From the NCBI RefSeq assembly GCF_028858725.1, contig NC_084781.1:5960513-6024512 (forward strand): 64,000 nt of DNA, read 5' to 3'. The notes beneath the pieces were generated by a model. The model saw only the letters and a list, made by a program, of their open reading frames with translations. It did not search any database and was not told the DNA's origin. This stretch comes from Colius striatus (lineage: Eukaryota; Chordata; Aves; Coliiformes; Coliidae). Positions 10,701 through 22,800 of this stretch are shown piece after piece (within the stretch, counting starts at the first letter, position 1; every line of letters starts with the position of its first letter). Position numbers and translations under genes: made by a program.

Positions 10701-13700
10701 AACAGCAAGAGATGAAACAGATTGAGAAGCCCTTGACAGGAATAGTCTGGGTTGGCATCAAGAAAGGACACCTGAAACACGGGTGGCTACGTCCCAATAC
10801 ACCTAAACCCTGTGATCCCCGTGTTTATTCCTTATAACAGAAAACCATCTGGGAAGGTGCCACTAGCCAGCTGCAGGTGGCAGCACACTCACCTGTGTTG
10901 TTGAGGCCAAAGAGCAGTGGGCAGGAGATGGCAAAAGAAAGCACCCAGACCACAGCAATCATGACTGTGACCCTGCGCTTGGAGCTGTAGCGGGTGTTAT
11001 ACAGCATTGGCATTGCTACTGCTGTGTACCTGCAGTGGGGAGATACAAATCCAGCCTATTGTTATTATACTGGCACCATTTTCAAATCTGTATCACAAGT
11101 AAAATTAGACCATATAAAGATGGCCATGACTTGCTAGTGTGGATTCGACAACACTTGGTTCCGTGGAGCTCTCACCTGTCAATGCTGATGGCACAGAGGT
11201 TGAGGATACTGGCAGTACACATCATAACATCAAGCGTTACAAAGATATCACAGTGGATCCGACTAAACCTCCACTCACCAACCACCTGCAAAGAGAGAGA
11301 ATAAAGTCAGTAAAAGAACTCACTAAGTGTAGGCTATTGAGAGAGTGTGAAGGGAGAATTTTGCACAAAGTTATAGACACTTGCTGGTAGCTGGAGTTCT
11401 GCTGGTTCAAGAGGGATCAACATTTTCTGTGCAGGAGCTCCAGATGGTCATGTGCAATCAGTCACAGGCCGTGCCAAGCAGGATTGTTTGGCATCGAGTG
11501 CCTTTGGGTTCTTTGTCCTGTTTGGTTTAAAGGTTTCAGGTGATGGCATGACCACAGAGGAGGTACTCTGCTCCATCCAAAGCATTCTTTAGTGTTACCC
11601 TCAGGCCTGATGTGCCTTTTTTTTTTGTCCCTCCCAATTCCATCCTGCTCCCCTGTATTGAGTTGAGTAGCCCAATCTGCAAACACAAACCTTGGGCTCC
11701 TATTCCAAGGACACGAGAGTGTGAGTTTCCCAAGAGTGAACTAGATAGGAGCTTAAGCAGGTCTCTGAAGCATTGCAAAGAAGTGTTAGGAAGAAAGTAC
11801 ATTAATTTTATATCCCCAGCACCTCTAATTATACTTACAGCTGTTTTGCAATTATATCTAGCCAAGATCAGCAGCAGAGAAGCAACAGCTTTCCTTCACT
11901 AATTTTCAAAGTTTAAAAATCAGGGTAGAAAGTCCTCACGTTATTTTTTGTGAACGCAATGAATGGAATTCAGAGTGAAAACTCTTTGACACACTATGTC
12001 TTGTGATAAAGACAAAGAACTAATGATAGCACTTCCAGTTACCAGTAGCCTCTTTCACTTCACTTATCTTGCTATTGAAACTGAACTTTGCCAATTAAGT
12101 TTCATAGCAATTATTAGGACTGCTGTATTTGACATGTGATGAAAAAAGTATATTTCCCTCTAATAAAAATAGAGTCCTACTGCTTTTGAAAATAGAATGA
12201 ATAAGATATCTATTCTTCAGTTATTTCTGCTCTGATATACATAACCATATGCAGCATAAAGAAGGAAGAAAGAATGACTGTACTGAAGCCTGAGTGACAG
12301 ATGAATACTCAGTGATTAAAAAAGCACTTGAGACAGCTACATCAGTAACTTTGAGAGTTTGCCCAAAGGCAAAGGTTTCCAGCCAGATGTAAGCCTGTGC
12401 AATATTAGTTTCCTGGTTTTGACTTTATGGGGGGGTGTTGTAAGCTGCAGTAGTTCTTTCTCTTAGTGCTTTCAATCAGGTAGGAGAAACCTCACAAGTT
12501 TGGAGGCAGAAGATTTGTTTGCAGAGAGGCTGATTTCTAAAATGATTTCATTTTGGTATTTATTTTTGTCCAAGCTTGGGACACAAAGCCAAAAACACAC
12601 TTTGGGACACACACAAAAAAAGTCTGTCTGGTTTTGATTTTGGATTGGAGACCCAGTTTGCCCAACCCACATCAATCCAATGGCTCCTTCTCTGCCAGCA
12701 AGTATTTGTCATAGTTTTTGTTGCTTCAAGCTTGCAATGTGTTTATCAAAGTTATGGGTAAGAGCAGAAAGGGCAAAAGTGAATGAAAAACAAAAACTGT
12801 TGCTGAAATGTAGAGGCCTGAGGGTCCTACTTGTTAGATTAAGGAACCTGAGGTTCCTGACCAAATCCATGTACCCGTGAGCCGAGAAAGGGGGAAGCGT
12901 CTTACATCACCTGTGCTTTGTTCTTCCATGAGAGCTGACTGTAGCTGGGCCTAAGAGAGCAAAAGCTCATAAGATAAGCCTCTGCTTAAAGTGATATATT
13001 GCCAAAGATACATAATAGAAGAGCATGATTAGTCCCAGAGGCATTGACTGCTCTCACAGCCAGCCTATGGTCATGTTAATAAGCTTTAGCCAACACGTGA
13101 TGCTTTGCGCTTTTAAAGTGGGATGCAAACAATAATTAACCAGAGTGATGATTAGTATTGTGGTGTTTCAACAGGGTATGTCATATCAGGGAGTTTATTT
13201 TGCTTTACATTAATGCTTAATGGTCTAATTGTTTGTGGCTTCTTCCTCTGCTCTCCTCTGTTTTATCGCTTCCTTAGGGCCCATTCCTTCTTGATCCCTC
13301 TGTTTAAAGAGTGGATTTTCAATGCATTTGGATTGTAATTTAACCCTTTGGACAACAGCGTATTTTCAAGTCAGCCTGTCTTCTGCTGTCATGTCCATTT
13401 CCTGGAAAGATCTGAGCAACTGTCAGGGAATCAAACCCACTTTTGTTTTGGGAAACTCAGAAGGTCTTGAAATAGTTGATACCCAGGTTGATAAACCTTC
13501 CCTTTCACTACCCAGTCACCAGAAATATTCAGTACTGCAAAAGAAAACTGAGTCACCTACCTCCAGATAGACCACCCAGGGCATGACCAGGGTTGCTACC
13601 AAGAGATCTGCCACTGCCAAACTCACAATCAGGTAATTAGTAGTAGTCTGAAGGGCTTTCTCCCTGGACACAGCCATACAGACCAGCACGTTGCCAAAAA

Positions 13701-13842
13701 CAATGACAAAGATGAGGAGAGTGAGCAGCATGGCATAGTAGTTATACTGAGGCTTCTGGTCTGCATTGGACTCGTTGAGTGGCTTGCTCCAGTTCCTGTC
13801 ACCGATGTCACCATTGTACCAAGAGAGGTTTAGAGGATCCAT
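7555..13842 (-). CDS. DRD2: Dopamine receptor D2 (long isoform), complete coding region in seven exons
   Basis: A seven-transmembrane class A receptor that binds dopamine, couples to Gi/o to lower cAMP, and acts at the plasma membrane of neurons (autoreceptor and striatal heteroreceptor) and of pituitary lactotrophs. Coding exons are 13,561-13,842, 11,176-11,285, 10,893-11,029, 10,099-10,289, 9,292-9,378, 8,309-8,648 and 7,555-7,748. They sum to 1,341 nt, 446 aa; human D2L is 443. Visible landmarks are N-glycosylation sequons at N5, N17 and N23, the sodium-site D79 (2.50), the C106-C181 disulfide, the amine-binding D113 (3.32), D130-R131-Y132, the TM5 serines S192, S193 and S196, CWLP at 388-391, NPIIY at 425-429, and a terminal cysteine (C446), the usual palmitoylation site. 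The third loop is very long and the tail very short, as in all D2-class receptors. The ATG at 13,840-13,842 is the only in-frame Met in exon 2 upstream of TM1 with the conserved start MDPLNLSW. The identification is secure; the bird assignment is inference. Confidence 0.97.
7749..8308 (-). other. DRD2: DRD2 intron 7 (560 bp)
   Basis: GT at 8,307-8,308 and AG at 7,749-7,750 on the minus strand. It contains a two-copy, 28-bp-period direct repeat at 7,843-7,892 and the C10 tract next to the acceptor. No additional exon is apparent. Confidence 0.9.
7843..7892. repeat. Two-copy direct repeat, period 28 bp
   Basis: A 22-bp unit starting AATAAGCC and ending TTTGTCTGT occurs at 7,843-7,864 and again at 7,871-7,892, with one mismatch (T/C). 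It lies inside DRD2 intron 7 and looks like a recent short tandem duplication. No function is implied. Confidence 0.85.
8309..8648 (-). CDS. DRD2: DRD2 exon 7: most of intracellular loop 3 and start of TM6
   Basis: Codes for residues 270-382 plus the first base of Gly383. It starts [13 protein letters not shown], passes through a Pro/Ser/Thr-rich low-conservation stretch (about 290-340), and ends in the conserved loop/TM6 block with [25 protein letters not shown] and LAIVL, which contacts G protein and arrestin. Borders are an acceptor AG at 8,649-8,650 and a donor GTGAG starting at 8,308. The phase-0 start means it can be joined to exon 6 (D2L) or directly to exon 5 (D2S) without a frame change. 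Confidence 0.96.
8649..9291 (-). other. DRD2: DRD2 intron 6 (643 bp)
   Basis: It separates the D2L cassette exon from exon 7. Around 8,925-9,010 it is A-rich and low in complexity on the plus strand (tracts of AAATAAATAAA and ACAAACAAAC type), so the transcript is U-rich there. No other coding segment is seen. Confidence 0.9.
9292..9378 (-). CDS. DRD2: DRD2 exon 6: alternatively spliced D2-long cassette exon (29 codons)
   Basis: This 87-bp exon reads [20 protein letters not shown] and then RFQVNKRKV, the 29-residue insert of intracellular loop 3 that distinguishes D2L from D2S in vertebrates (residues 241-269). The acceptor AG is at 9,379-9,380 and the donor GTGAG begins at 9,291. Length is divisible by three and both borders are phase 0, so skipping gives an in-frame 417-aa D2S. 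The acceptor's pyrimidine tract is interrupted by purines, as expected of a regulated cassette. In mammals the short form is mainly presynaptic and the long form mainly postsynaptic. Confidence 0.96.
9379..10098 (-). other. DRD2: DRD2 intron 5 (720 bp)
   Basis: It runs from donor GTAAG at 10,098 to the weak acceptor of the D2L exon at 9,379-9,380. The open frames seen here on either strand (about 137 and 96 codons) have no recognisable protein features and cross the splice sites. Nothing else was found. Confidence 0.9.
10099..10289 (-). CDS. DRD2: DRD2 exon 5: extracellular loop 2, TM5, start of loop 3
   Basis: Codes for residues 177 (split Asp) to 240. It contains C181 of the ECL2 disulfide, the TM5 serines at 192, 193 and 196 that contact the catechol hydroxyls of dopamine, and the basic start of loop 3 (LRKRRKRV) that binds G protein and calmodulin in mammals. 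Residues 227-236, just before APLK, differ from the mammalian sequence as I remember it. Acceptor AG at 10,290-10,291; donor GTAAG from 10,098. Confidence 0.96.
10290..10892 (-). other. DRD2: DRD2 intron 4 (603 bp)
   Basis: Donor GTGAG at 10,892 and acceptor AG at 10,290-10,291 on the minus strand. No further exon or repeat noticed. Confidence 0.9.
10893..11029 (-). CDS. DRD2: DRD2 exon 4: second intracellular loop and TM4
   Basis: Codes for residues 132-176 with split codons at both ends (Arg131, Asp177). It completes the DRY motif, gives loop 2 ([15 protein letters not shown]) and TM4 with the conserved Trp. Acceptor AG at 11,030-11,031; donor GTGAG from 10,892. Confidence 0.96.
11030..11175 (-). 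other. DRD2: DRD2 intron 3 (146 bp)
   Basis: Very short intron with donor GTGAG at 11,175 and acceptor AG at 11,030-11,031. Introns of this size are common in compact avian genes. Confidence 0.93.
11176..11285 (-). CDS. DRD2: DRD2 exon 3: ECL1 and TM3
   Basis: Codes for residues 95-130 plus two bases of Arg131. It holds the ECL1 motif GEWRF, C106 (disulfide), D113 (the amine counter-ion of all aminergic receptors) and the start of DRY. The reading frame is only visible after splicing. Acceptor AG at 11,286-11,287; donor GTGAG from 11,175. Confidence 0.96.
11286..13560 (-). other. DRD2: DRD2 intron 2 (2,275 bp)
   Basis: Donor GTAGG at 13,560 and acceptor AG at 11,286-11,287. The segment at about 13,060-13,240 is rich in ATTA/TAAT-type motifs and has the texture of a conserved non-coding element. 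No additional coding exon was recognised. Confidence 0.88.
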
Positions 13843-13873
13843 GGAGGTAGAAGTGGCAGGTTCCAGCTCCACC
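13561..13873 (-). CDS. DRD2: DRD2 exon 2: short 5' UTR, start codon, N-terminus, TM1 and TM2
   Basis: Bases 13,843-13,873 are 5' UTR after the acceptor AG at 13,874-13,875. Coding begins with the ATG at 13,840-13,842 and gives residues 1-94. The N-terminus has three N-glycosylation sequons, TM1 contains GNVLVC, and TM2 contains SLAVADLLV with D79. The UTR part is in frame with no stop but has no upstream ATG, so translation must start at the conserved Met. Donor GTAGG starts at 13,560. Confidence 0.95.
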
Positions 13874-16800
13874 CTGACACAAAGATGTTGAAAAGACAGT
13901 CAAAGGCCAACATATTTTTAAAAATCAAACAATTAGGCACGTGCTGTCTCACTCTTGGGATTCACTGGAGCCTGTTCCCCCCACCCTGACTTGCTGTGTG
14001 CCAGGGCTTGACTGACTGGAAATGTGATGAAGACTCAAATGAGAGACTGGACTGATGGTCAGATGCCTAGTCAGGGATTTCATTTCTGGTTCATCCTCCT
14101 GATTTCTGTGGCCAGGGATAATTAGTTACCCTGTTAAAGCCAATTCAGGGAAAGTGCCTGAGAGTTTTTTGTGTGCTTCCCTGACATTGCCAACCCACTA
14201 ACTGCTCCCTTTGAGGTGCACACGGGTCAGGGCAGGAGTGACACGATGCCTGTTGTTTATTTTTATGTGCTTTATGGGACTTTGGGCTGTGGTTTGAGGG
14301 GAGGTTCTGGTTTGGTTTTTTCCTTTACTTATCCTTTTTTTCCTCTACCACAGAAATCATTTTTAAAAACCCCAAAGCATGAATTGTGATGATCATTAAA
14401 CTTGACAGCAGCAGTTCTGAAGTCAGGGCTGGACTGTGCCTGCCTTCTGCTATTGCCCCAGTGAGACTGCTGTGCAAAGGAGAAAAGGGTGGGGAGTTTC
14501 TATGTGCTTAGAGAAAGAAGGGATGCCCAGATGATGTGTGTTTGCTGAAGCAGGATGGGCTAAAATATGAGTATTGTCTCGGTCTGCACATCATTCCTAT
14601 CCTCTGCATAACTGAGCTGGTAGGACAGGCAGAGCTGAATATGCTCACATCTGGTTGGAATGTATGTAAGTCTGCCTTTCAGAGAGCCCCAAAGGCCACA
14701 AGGAGAGGAGCACCAAGCTGAATTTCACTGTAAGAGCTAATAGATTCCCTGAGCTCACCAGAGCTACTAATGCCAGCTGCTTCAAGGACAAGTGAGTGGA
14801 GCAGTCTGATCATAACAACAGGGCTCTGGCATAGAGCAGAGGCAGACAAATGCTAATATCCAGGCATAGCTGTGCCATTGAGCAAGGTGAAATACAGCTC
14901 TGTTCCTCTTGTTGGAACAAAGCTGCTTTGTCAGTTGGCAAATTAGTGTAGTGAGGCCAGTGAAAATAGAGTTGTTGTAGCCGAGCTGCCACCCGCAGCT
15001 GCAGAGAGCCCCCAGAATGGCGTTAATCCGTGTGGATCACTTCAGCCCCTTGCCAGCTTTGCTTGTGTGTTTGAAAGCAAAGCATCAAGATCTGTATCCA
15101 AGCCTGAAGTAGTCACTACATCAAGAAACGGTGATGGGTCAGAAAGCATGGTCAAAGAGTAAAGGCAAGAACTGCTTAAGAGGAACTGGAGATTTTGGTT
15201 TTGTGGTGTCTGGTTTGTGAGATCTCGAAGGGACCTCGTTCACTGCTCAGCACTTCCTAAAATCAAGTATTCCCTGTCTTTCAAACTGTATCTCCATAAA
15301 GTCCACTGTGACATGAAAATCTGGCCGTGTTCTCAGACGTCCCAAAACAGGCCATTTAATTTCCTCAGTAAAAAACAAAGTGACTTTGATTTATTAAACC
15401 ATGGAAGTGATCAAAATAGCAAAACATTTGCAAATATCAAATTCACCTGGGAACAATGGTTTCTTTATGTTTCGCTGAGCTTTTGTGTGCTTTTCTCATT
15501 CAAAGAACAATTTGTATAATAATCCTTGGAAATTTGTTGCATATGGGTCCTTAATAGCTGATAATTCAAAAAGTGTCTGTCTGACAGTGCTATCAGCAGC
15601 ACTTGATAGCTCTACAAATGTCTTCTTAGAAGCTGTCAAAGTGTCAGAAATTAATTAAATGTTAGCTTCTATGACTCAGAGTGAAGGGGGAAAAATCAAT
15701 GCTAAATGCAGCAAGCAGGTTTTTTTCCTTTTCTCCTGTTGCCCTTTGATAATGCAAAACTCTCTAGAGAAGGCAGAAATCTGCATAAAATGCAGGGTGG
15801 GGAAAAAAGCAGAAATATGAAGAAGTATCTTAAATGTATGACAGGCATGGAACGATTTGGTATGTGGAGGATCAGTCCCTTGGTCCTGTTCTGGTCCCTT
15901 CTGAGTTCTGGTTGCAGTTCAGAGAAGAGACTTGTGCTTCATGGAGAAAAGGCCAGAGACAAGGATGAGTTACATACCAAGTAATTCTGGCCCTGCTCCT
16001 TTCCCAGCCCATTACAACTCGGGTGGAGCTGGGGGAACTGTATAGGGCTAACCTCTCATGTCCAGCTGTTGGCCTTTCTACTTGGTAGGGCTTAGGATGG
16101 TTATACAGGACTGTGGATTAAGTGTGGATCTTCTGTTTCCTTCTGCAGGATTGTTTGTTGGTTTGAGTCTTTCATCTGTCAGTAGAACTGTTTTTATAGC
16201 AATCATTTGTGTCTCCTCGTGCAGCTGATGGTCGTGAGGAAAGCTAAAAGATTATGTTTAAATGTTGCACAAATGAAAAAATCTGGTGTTTCTGGGTTTT
16301 TTATGTTTTAATTTAGGAAAATGAAACACCAAGTTTCAAATGTTTTGCATTAAATAGGGAAGCTAAAATATAGTGTAATTTGTGATCATGCAATTAAAGA
16401 CTGTGTCTAGTGCATATATGGGCTGTACAAACTACAATTACATGGACAACTTTGTTAATTCCTAGCTCTTGAGAGCTGGAGTTTTCAGTCCTAAAAATAA
16501 TCTTATTTTCTCCAGACACAGAACTGGCATCATTTGGGAGCATTATGGTGACCATTAGAGTGCATTGTGAGTCTTTCAGTACAGCTTTAAGGACCACTTT
16601 TTATCTTAGTGCTGACAGTTTCTCAGTAGAGATGAAAGCAGCACTTTAAAAAGCTGATGAGAAAAGAGAGTGCTTTTTGCTCTGTCCAGACACCTGCATT
16701 TTCATATGGAGGCAGAGGGAAGGGATCATAAATGCAGAGAAGAGGTGGTGCAGATGTCACGTCACTCTGCGCTGTCCTTGTGGGACCTTGTTGAGTTTCA

Positions 16801-19800
16801 TTATCCCTGTTCACTACTGCCAAAGGCAAAACAGAGACTCAGTTTTAGCTGAGACTTTGGATGCAGAAGTGAGCAGAGTCCTGAAATGGAACAAATTCCT
16901 TTCTGAATTAACTGCAGTAAAGCCACTTTAGTTTTCATACAGAGTCCAAACAGATCTTTGGTATCATTGAACTAATCCAGATATAGATTTACTAAGAGGT
17001 CAAGGGCAGGACAGAGCAGCAAGGTTACAGCTTCAAGTTTGCTGCCAGCAGTGCAGCAGCAGGCTTGCCTGGCTCTGCTGCTTTCCCCTTACATTGGATC
17101 AGGATTACACCTGGGTCTGGGCTAATCCCTTGTGCGTTCACTTCCTTGAGTGCCCTTGTTCATGCATGGCCTAACTGGAAGCACGTTTGTCACCCAGAGA
17201 ACAGTCTCTCTCTCCACAAGTTCTCTTGCTTTCCAAACGCCTTTGGCAGCTGGAGAAAATCTGCTGTCTAGCTGCTACTCTGCTGGAAATGACAGGGAAA
17301 GGGGGTTAGGATAGAGACTGTGTGAGTGCATAGCCAGAGTTTCTTCTCTCCCTTTTAGTTAAGTCCCCATTCTTTTTAGAGAGTGAACTGGAAAGGATGT
17401 TTGTCTGCAACGCCACTATTTCTCCTTGGCTTCTCATGATTGATCGTCTAATTACATTTGTGGCAAACAAGCAAGGCATCTCCCAGGCAAATGTGTAGTG
17501 TTCACAAGTGGCAGCAACAAAAATGTTTGTCTTTCTGTCAAGATCTGGAATATGAAATGTGTATTAGATGAAGCATTGTCTACTTAATCATATAGAGAAT
17601 GGTATAGTAAACAGCTCACTGGGTAGCAGGGAGCAAAAGGCTCCAGTAAAACTTGTACCTACAGCTTGCCTGTGTTTGAATGGTATCCTAGGTCTGCCCT
17701 TTGCTCTTCTTAGTTCTGTGCTAGGACAGAGGTGCCCTGATTCGGTGCAAACATCTGTTTTTTCCCCCTCAGAAGTAGCCAAGGTGTAATGCTCTTTTTG
17801 GGTTTTACTCTGCTTGCAAACACTCTCAGGTATAAAACAATCCCAGGCCTGACCCTGAGCTAGCGTCAGAGTCTAGCAGATGCATGTCATTGCAGCATCT
17901 GGCTTCTGTTTAGTAAAGATTTGTGGCCTTTGGAGCTAATCTGGGCCTGGTTGCCAAAACATACAGTTGGTCTTTGCTGCTTTGTAAACCAGTATGAGAT
18001 TCCCTAAGGTTTTGCCCCAGACATAACACATTTCAGATGAAGGCTGGTGAAGGTAGGATGTGAGGCACGGGGCTGTGGGAGCTGCACCCTGCTCCCTGCC
18101 ACGCTGCCTGAGCAATGTCTGAGTCGCACTGAGATGATCTGGGGAGATTGCTGGTGCAGCCTGATGTCAGGGACAAACTTTCCTAGGGACTCCAGATGTG
18201 GTCACACTGCTCAGCTTGGGACCCCCCCTTGCCAGAACACCTCAGGGACTGGACTCTGTGGAGACCTAACAGAAAAACGGCAAAAGCCACCAGCAGAATC
18301 CTGGTGGCAGATTTCAGTCTCTACCTCCATTTCCCAAGGTATTTCTCACATGCAGTTCTTGCCAAATTGTCTGCTTCCTTCTAATTGCTGCTACTCAGGC
18401 ATGTACCCATCAGCTTACTGAAGGTCTACCCTAGGACTATGTGAGAAAGGTGTTTAGTGACAGATTTTGCTCCAAAGGTGTTTCTGTTTCACAGAAATCA
18501 ATGTCTAAGTGAAATTTGCACAGCACAGTGCCTGCCTGAATGTTGTCATTTTCCTCAGAAGTTTTGGAATCAGTGGGCCACAGGAAAGCTGTCAAACTGA
18601 CATCCCTTCTGTCCTGAAGATGCTGCTTGATGCTGTGCAGTGGGCTCCACTGAGAATGCAACTGAGGCATTCCAATCGAGGGAAATTACATATTCTTTTG
18701 GAGTAGGGAGGTGGTGGAAGATAAAGTGTGTTTGAGGAGCTGTATTATTTCCCTGGTCAGGAGTGCTGTGCAAAGGAAAGCAGCTTCTTGAGTAGTTTTA
18801 CTCTTTTTGCATGTAAGTCTCAGATTTGATAATCTATGCTGTGACTTCCCTGTCATGGTTACCTGGAGAGTTAGAACATCTTCCCATGCAGTTCTACACA
18901 GGGGACAGCTTCTGCAGGTGTTGAGGTGGAGATCAGGAACTGGGAAAATACTGAGAATTCCATAATGACCTGAGAATCACAGTACCCACTGCTGCTGCTG
19001 ATGCTAATCCCAGCTACCTGCCTTGGCTTCTGACACTCCAGGACCGGCCCAAACCCTGAACACAACAAGCAAAGTCTGAGCAGCTTTAAATAAACCTGGT
19101 TCCCCCAGGAACTGAGTAGCACATGCGAGTACAGCAGGGATTTGACAACCATGACTGAGGTCCTGGCAGTAATTACACTTGAAGCAGCTTTCAGCACTGA
19201 CTGTAGCTCTTCAGAAGGCAGTACTGGGCAAACCTAACTTTCTATAGGCATTGTCTTAGTGATAAGTCTGTCTCTAGTAAGAAATAGGTTATGCAAGTGG
19301 TAGGCTTAGCTACTTTTGCACCTATTAGAGATAAAGATCTTGACAAGGCTGGGTTTTTGTGGGGAGGGGAGCTAAATTCTACCTTCAGCACTGTGCAACC
19401 GTTGTATCTCTCCAACACAATAGTTCTTCCCATCGCCCTCCCTCCAAAAGCTTCCTCCTCTCCTGCCTTTCTGTATGGCTGTTGGAATACAAGTGCAAGG
19501 TGTTTTAACCACAGCTATTGCTTGCTCCTGATTCAGAAATGCTGCTGCATTTCACTTGATTTTGCGTGATTTCCAGTTGGATCTTCCTACCAGAAAGTGT
19601 GCATATTATGCCCCCCAGAGTGTGGTGTAAACCACCTAATCTAAGCTTTTCCTCCTGTAAGTGCTCAGAAGTGCTATTAGCATGGGGCTTGTATATAATA
19701 CACTCCTGCCACGTAGGCCTTTGAGTCACTGACTTTAACTGTTCTTGCTGATGCCATAATATTTTCTATTCCCAGTGCTTTACTTCTCAATAACTGCATT

Positions 19801-22800
19801 GTTCAGAGCTCTCTGCACTAATTCTGTAATGTGTGAATCACTGCCTCCCTAATTGCAGCACAGGGACAGAGGGTGAAGAGAACCACAGCAGCCTGAGCTC
19901 TTTTCCCTGGAACACTGAGACTTTTCTTCCTGTGGGAGTGGGTGACACGATGATATTATTGCAATAGCCTTGTAGCACTGTGACTGCAAGGCTGATTCCT
20001 GGGTTTAATGCAGATGCTCTGACTCTTTTGACGTCGAGGACTCACTTGATTTTTCAGTTCTCCATTTGTGGTGTTAGTGCATTAATCATCCCTCTTTCTC
20101 TGTGATGTCATGATTTCTTTTCCTCAGCTTGAAATTGCATTGCAGGGAGGAGAGGGAAGAAGTGTTTCTCCTTCCCTGAGCACTTGACCATATCCCTGGA
20201 TACAGTGCTGATAGAGCAAGATGTTTCCCAGGGCTGCTACAGTATATGCACAAGTGGCACGAAGGGAACAGAGTGTGTTACTGCCCTACCTATTGAAAAC
20301 CAGCACATGCATTAGTCTGGAAGACGTGGAGAGGGATGTTCTAAGGCTGAGTTTCACTGGGAATTGACTCTCTCCTGCTTTCACGTCCTCTGAAATCTCA
20401 CTCTTAATTAAGGCTCACCAGGGTTTTTTGTAAGTCCTAATGGAAAGGGAGAATTCTGTAATATCTTCCCTAGAGGTAGAGAAAGGTACATTTAACACAC
20501 CCAGTCATCTTGAACATAGAAGGGCAGGTTACGTGGCAAATCACTAGTTTCCTCCAGCAATAATGTCCTTCCAGAAAGCCCTATTGCTCCCTCTACCCAC
20601 CTGTAATTCAGAGGAGAGATCTGACTCTTGCCTGGCAAGCTGCTGGAGCAGAGCCATTGATTCCTGTTATGCTTTAAGAATATGTGGGTACAGGACAAGC
20701 TTCACTCTTTTTGAGCATTTGGCAGATTAAGAATTTTGCAAGCTGGAGCTGCTCCAAAGGCAGCCCACTTGAAACTGTTCTCAGCTCGGTGGAAAGGATG
20801 AGCAGACAAGGATTTCTTTCAAACCATTTCTGGCTGTACACACATTTCCCATGTTGGATACCCAACCAGAAATATTTCACACATCTCGATATTCAGTGGC
20901 TAAAGGTGAAGAATTCATTTCTTAAACACAGAGACTCGTTCCAAAGTCTTAGTTGGGTTCATTTGAAAACAAATCGTGGGAACAAGCAGATCCTGCCCTG
21001 CAGGACCTAATGAAATCTGTAACAGCTCCAGTGAAGACTGGGAAATAATAGCTTTGGTATTGTAGAGCACTCCTGCTTTCTCACATGGAGATGGCTGCTG
21101 TTAGAGACAGGTCTCCTGACTGGAAAGACGTGGATTCTCATTAAATATTGCATTACTAGAGACTTAACATCCTGTCTGCACAAAAGCCCATTTTTCTTTC
21201 TTAATTCTTTTGTAAGTATCCTAATGCCAAATCCCTCTTGACTAGACCTGTGCCTCTGACTAATATAATAAATTCTCAGCCTTATGATACTGCTGATCTA
21301 TCTTATTTTAGAATTTGTTATGCATTTGAGATCATCTGCAAGTGTCTGCAAATAACCCTTAATCAGCAGCACAGCTAATTTTCAGTTCCTCAAAAATAAT
21401 GCAAGGCTGAATCTGTTCCCTCCTCATCCCCATCAGTGATGTATAAAGGCAGCTGAAATTTGAACACAATATTTACTTGTAAGCGCTAGTTAAGATGTGG
21501 CAAATGTTTAAGGATTTCTAGAGATGGTTTGGTTTTGTCTGTTTAATGTTCACAGCACACTTTGGTGCTTGGCATTTGAAGCGTATTACTTAATTTGATT
21601 ACAGGAAGAGATTGTGTTAATTCCTTCGTTGGATAAACCCTTTTCTTCCCTCCAGTCAGGCTTCATGTGTTTATGCAGCAACTAGCAGAAGGATATTTTA
21701 GCTCTGAGTCCTCCAGCCATACTTTATTAAAAGTAAATAATAATAAATCAGATTGAGGAGATCAAATATTTGCTTTCCACTTATGTCATCTAACATTCAT
21801 GGAACATCTGCTCTTTTCATTGCCACTCCTATCGCTAAGCTTGTTTGCAAAAATGTTTGCCAAAAGAAGTGAATTCCAAAGGAAAGAGGAGCCCCCTTCT
21901 CTGCCCTCCCTTTCCCTTCCATTTTGTGGGTGTTTGCCCCAAACAGTACGTGACTAACACTTGCCACGAAGTCCCGTTTAACAGATTCTTTGTTGGAAGA
22001 TTTGATGAGGATGTGTCAGTCAGCACAGCATTCACGTGACTCTTGTTCTGCCTCTTCCCTGGATTAGAAACTTCAAGAAAACATGAACTGCTGTCATGTC
22101 CCTCATGGGAAATGAATACAAATACAGGCAACAGTCAGCAGAGGTGAGGTGGCTCTGTGTATCCCCCCACAGATCTGCCAGTGCTGCTGAAATTTCAAAT
22201 CCTAATGATCTTTAATCATTTAATCCCTGACCCAAATCACCTCCACAGTTCAGCTGAAATCCTGACTTCCACCACCACCTCCTCTTTGCAGGCACAATGT
22301 GAGTAGAAGTAAAGCCTGCCTAGTTCTGGTCCTGTCTTTTTACATCTCCTCCCACTGAGCAGGCATTCAGCCACAGAGGAACTGGGCTTGAGCATCATCC
22401 TCTGTAAATTGCTGTCTGTTACTGTAGCCATAGTGCTGAAAAGGGCTTAGACTCCTGTGGCTCCTGCTCTGTACGTGGCAAGTGTTTTAACTTCTTGATC
22501 TAACCTTCACCAGCTGAGTGACTTCGGTGGTTTTATCCTGGTTTCCCAAAGAAAGTCTATTCTGGTTACACCGTGAGGTGGGGGGAAGGTTGTCTGTGTA
22601 TTTGGGGAGCATATTTTAACCTGCCTGGCTTTTGGGTCTGTTTGGCTGGTGTTAATCTTCCTAAGAGCAGAAGGATCTTGCCCTACGTGCTAAGTTCTTC
22701 CCTTTTTTGTGAAATTTAACAGTGGAAGGAGGAGACAGACATCTTGTTGTCTGACCTCACAATGTGTGAGTGGGTCAACCCACAGGAAAGCAGCTGTTTG

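Noticed and set aside
13843-13872. Ten-codon N-terminal extension of DRD2 in exon 2
   Set aside because: The extension would begin at GTG, not ATG, right at the splice acceptor. The conserved DRD2 start is the ATG at 13,840-13,842.
15583-15610. Short inverted repeat GCTATCA/TGATAGC in DRD2 intron 1
   Set aside because: A 7-bp stem with an 8-nt loop is common by chance and too short for a microRNA precursor.
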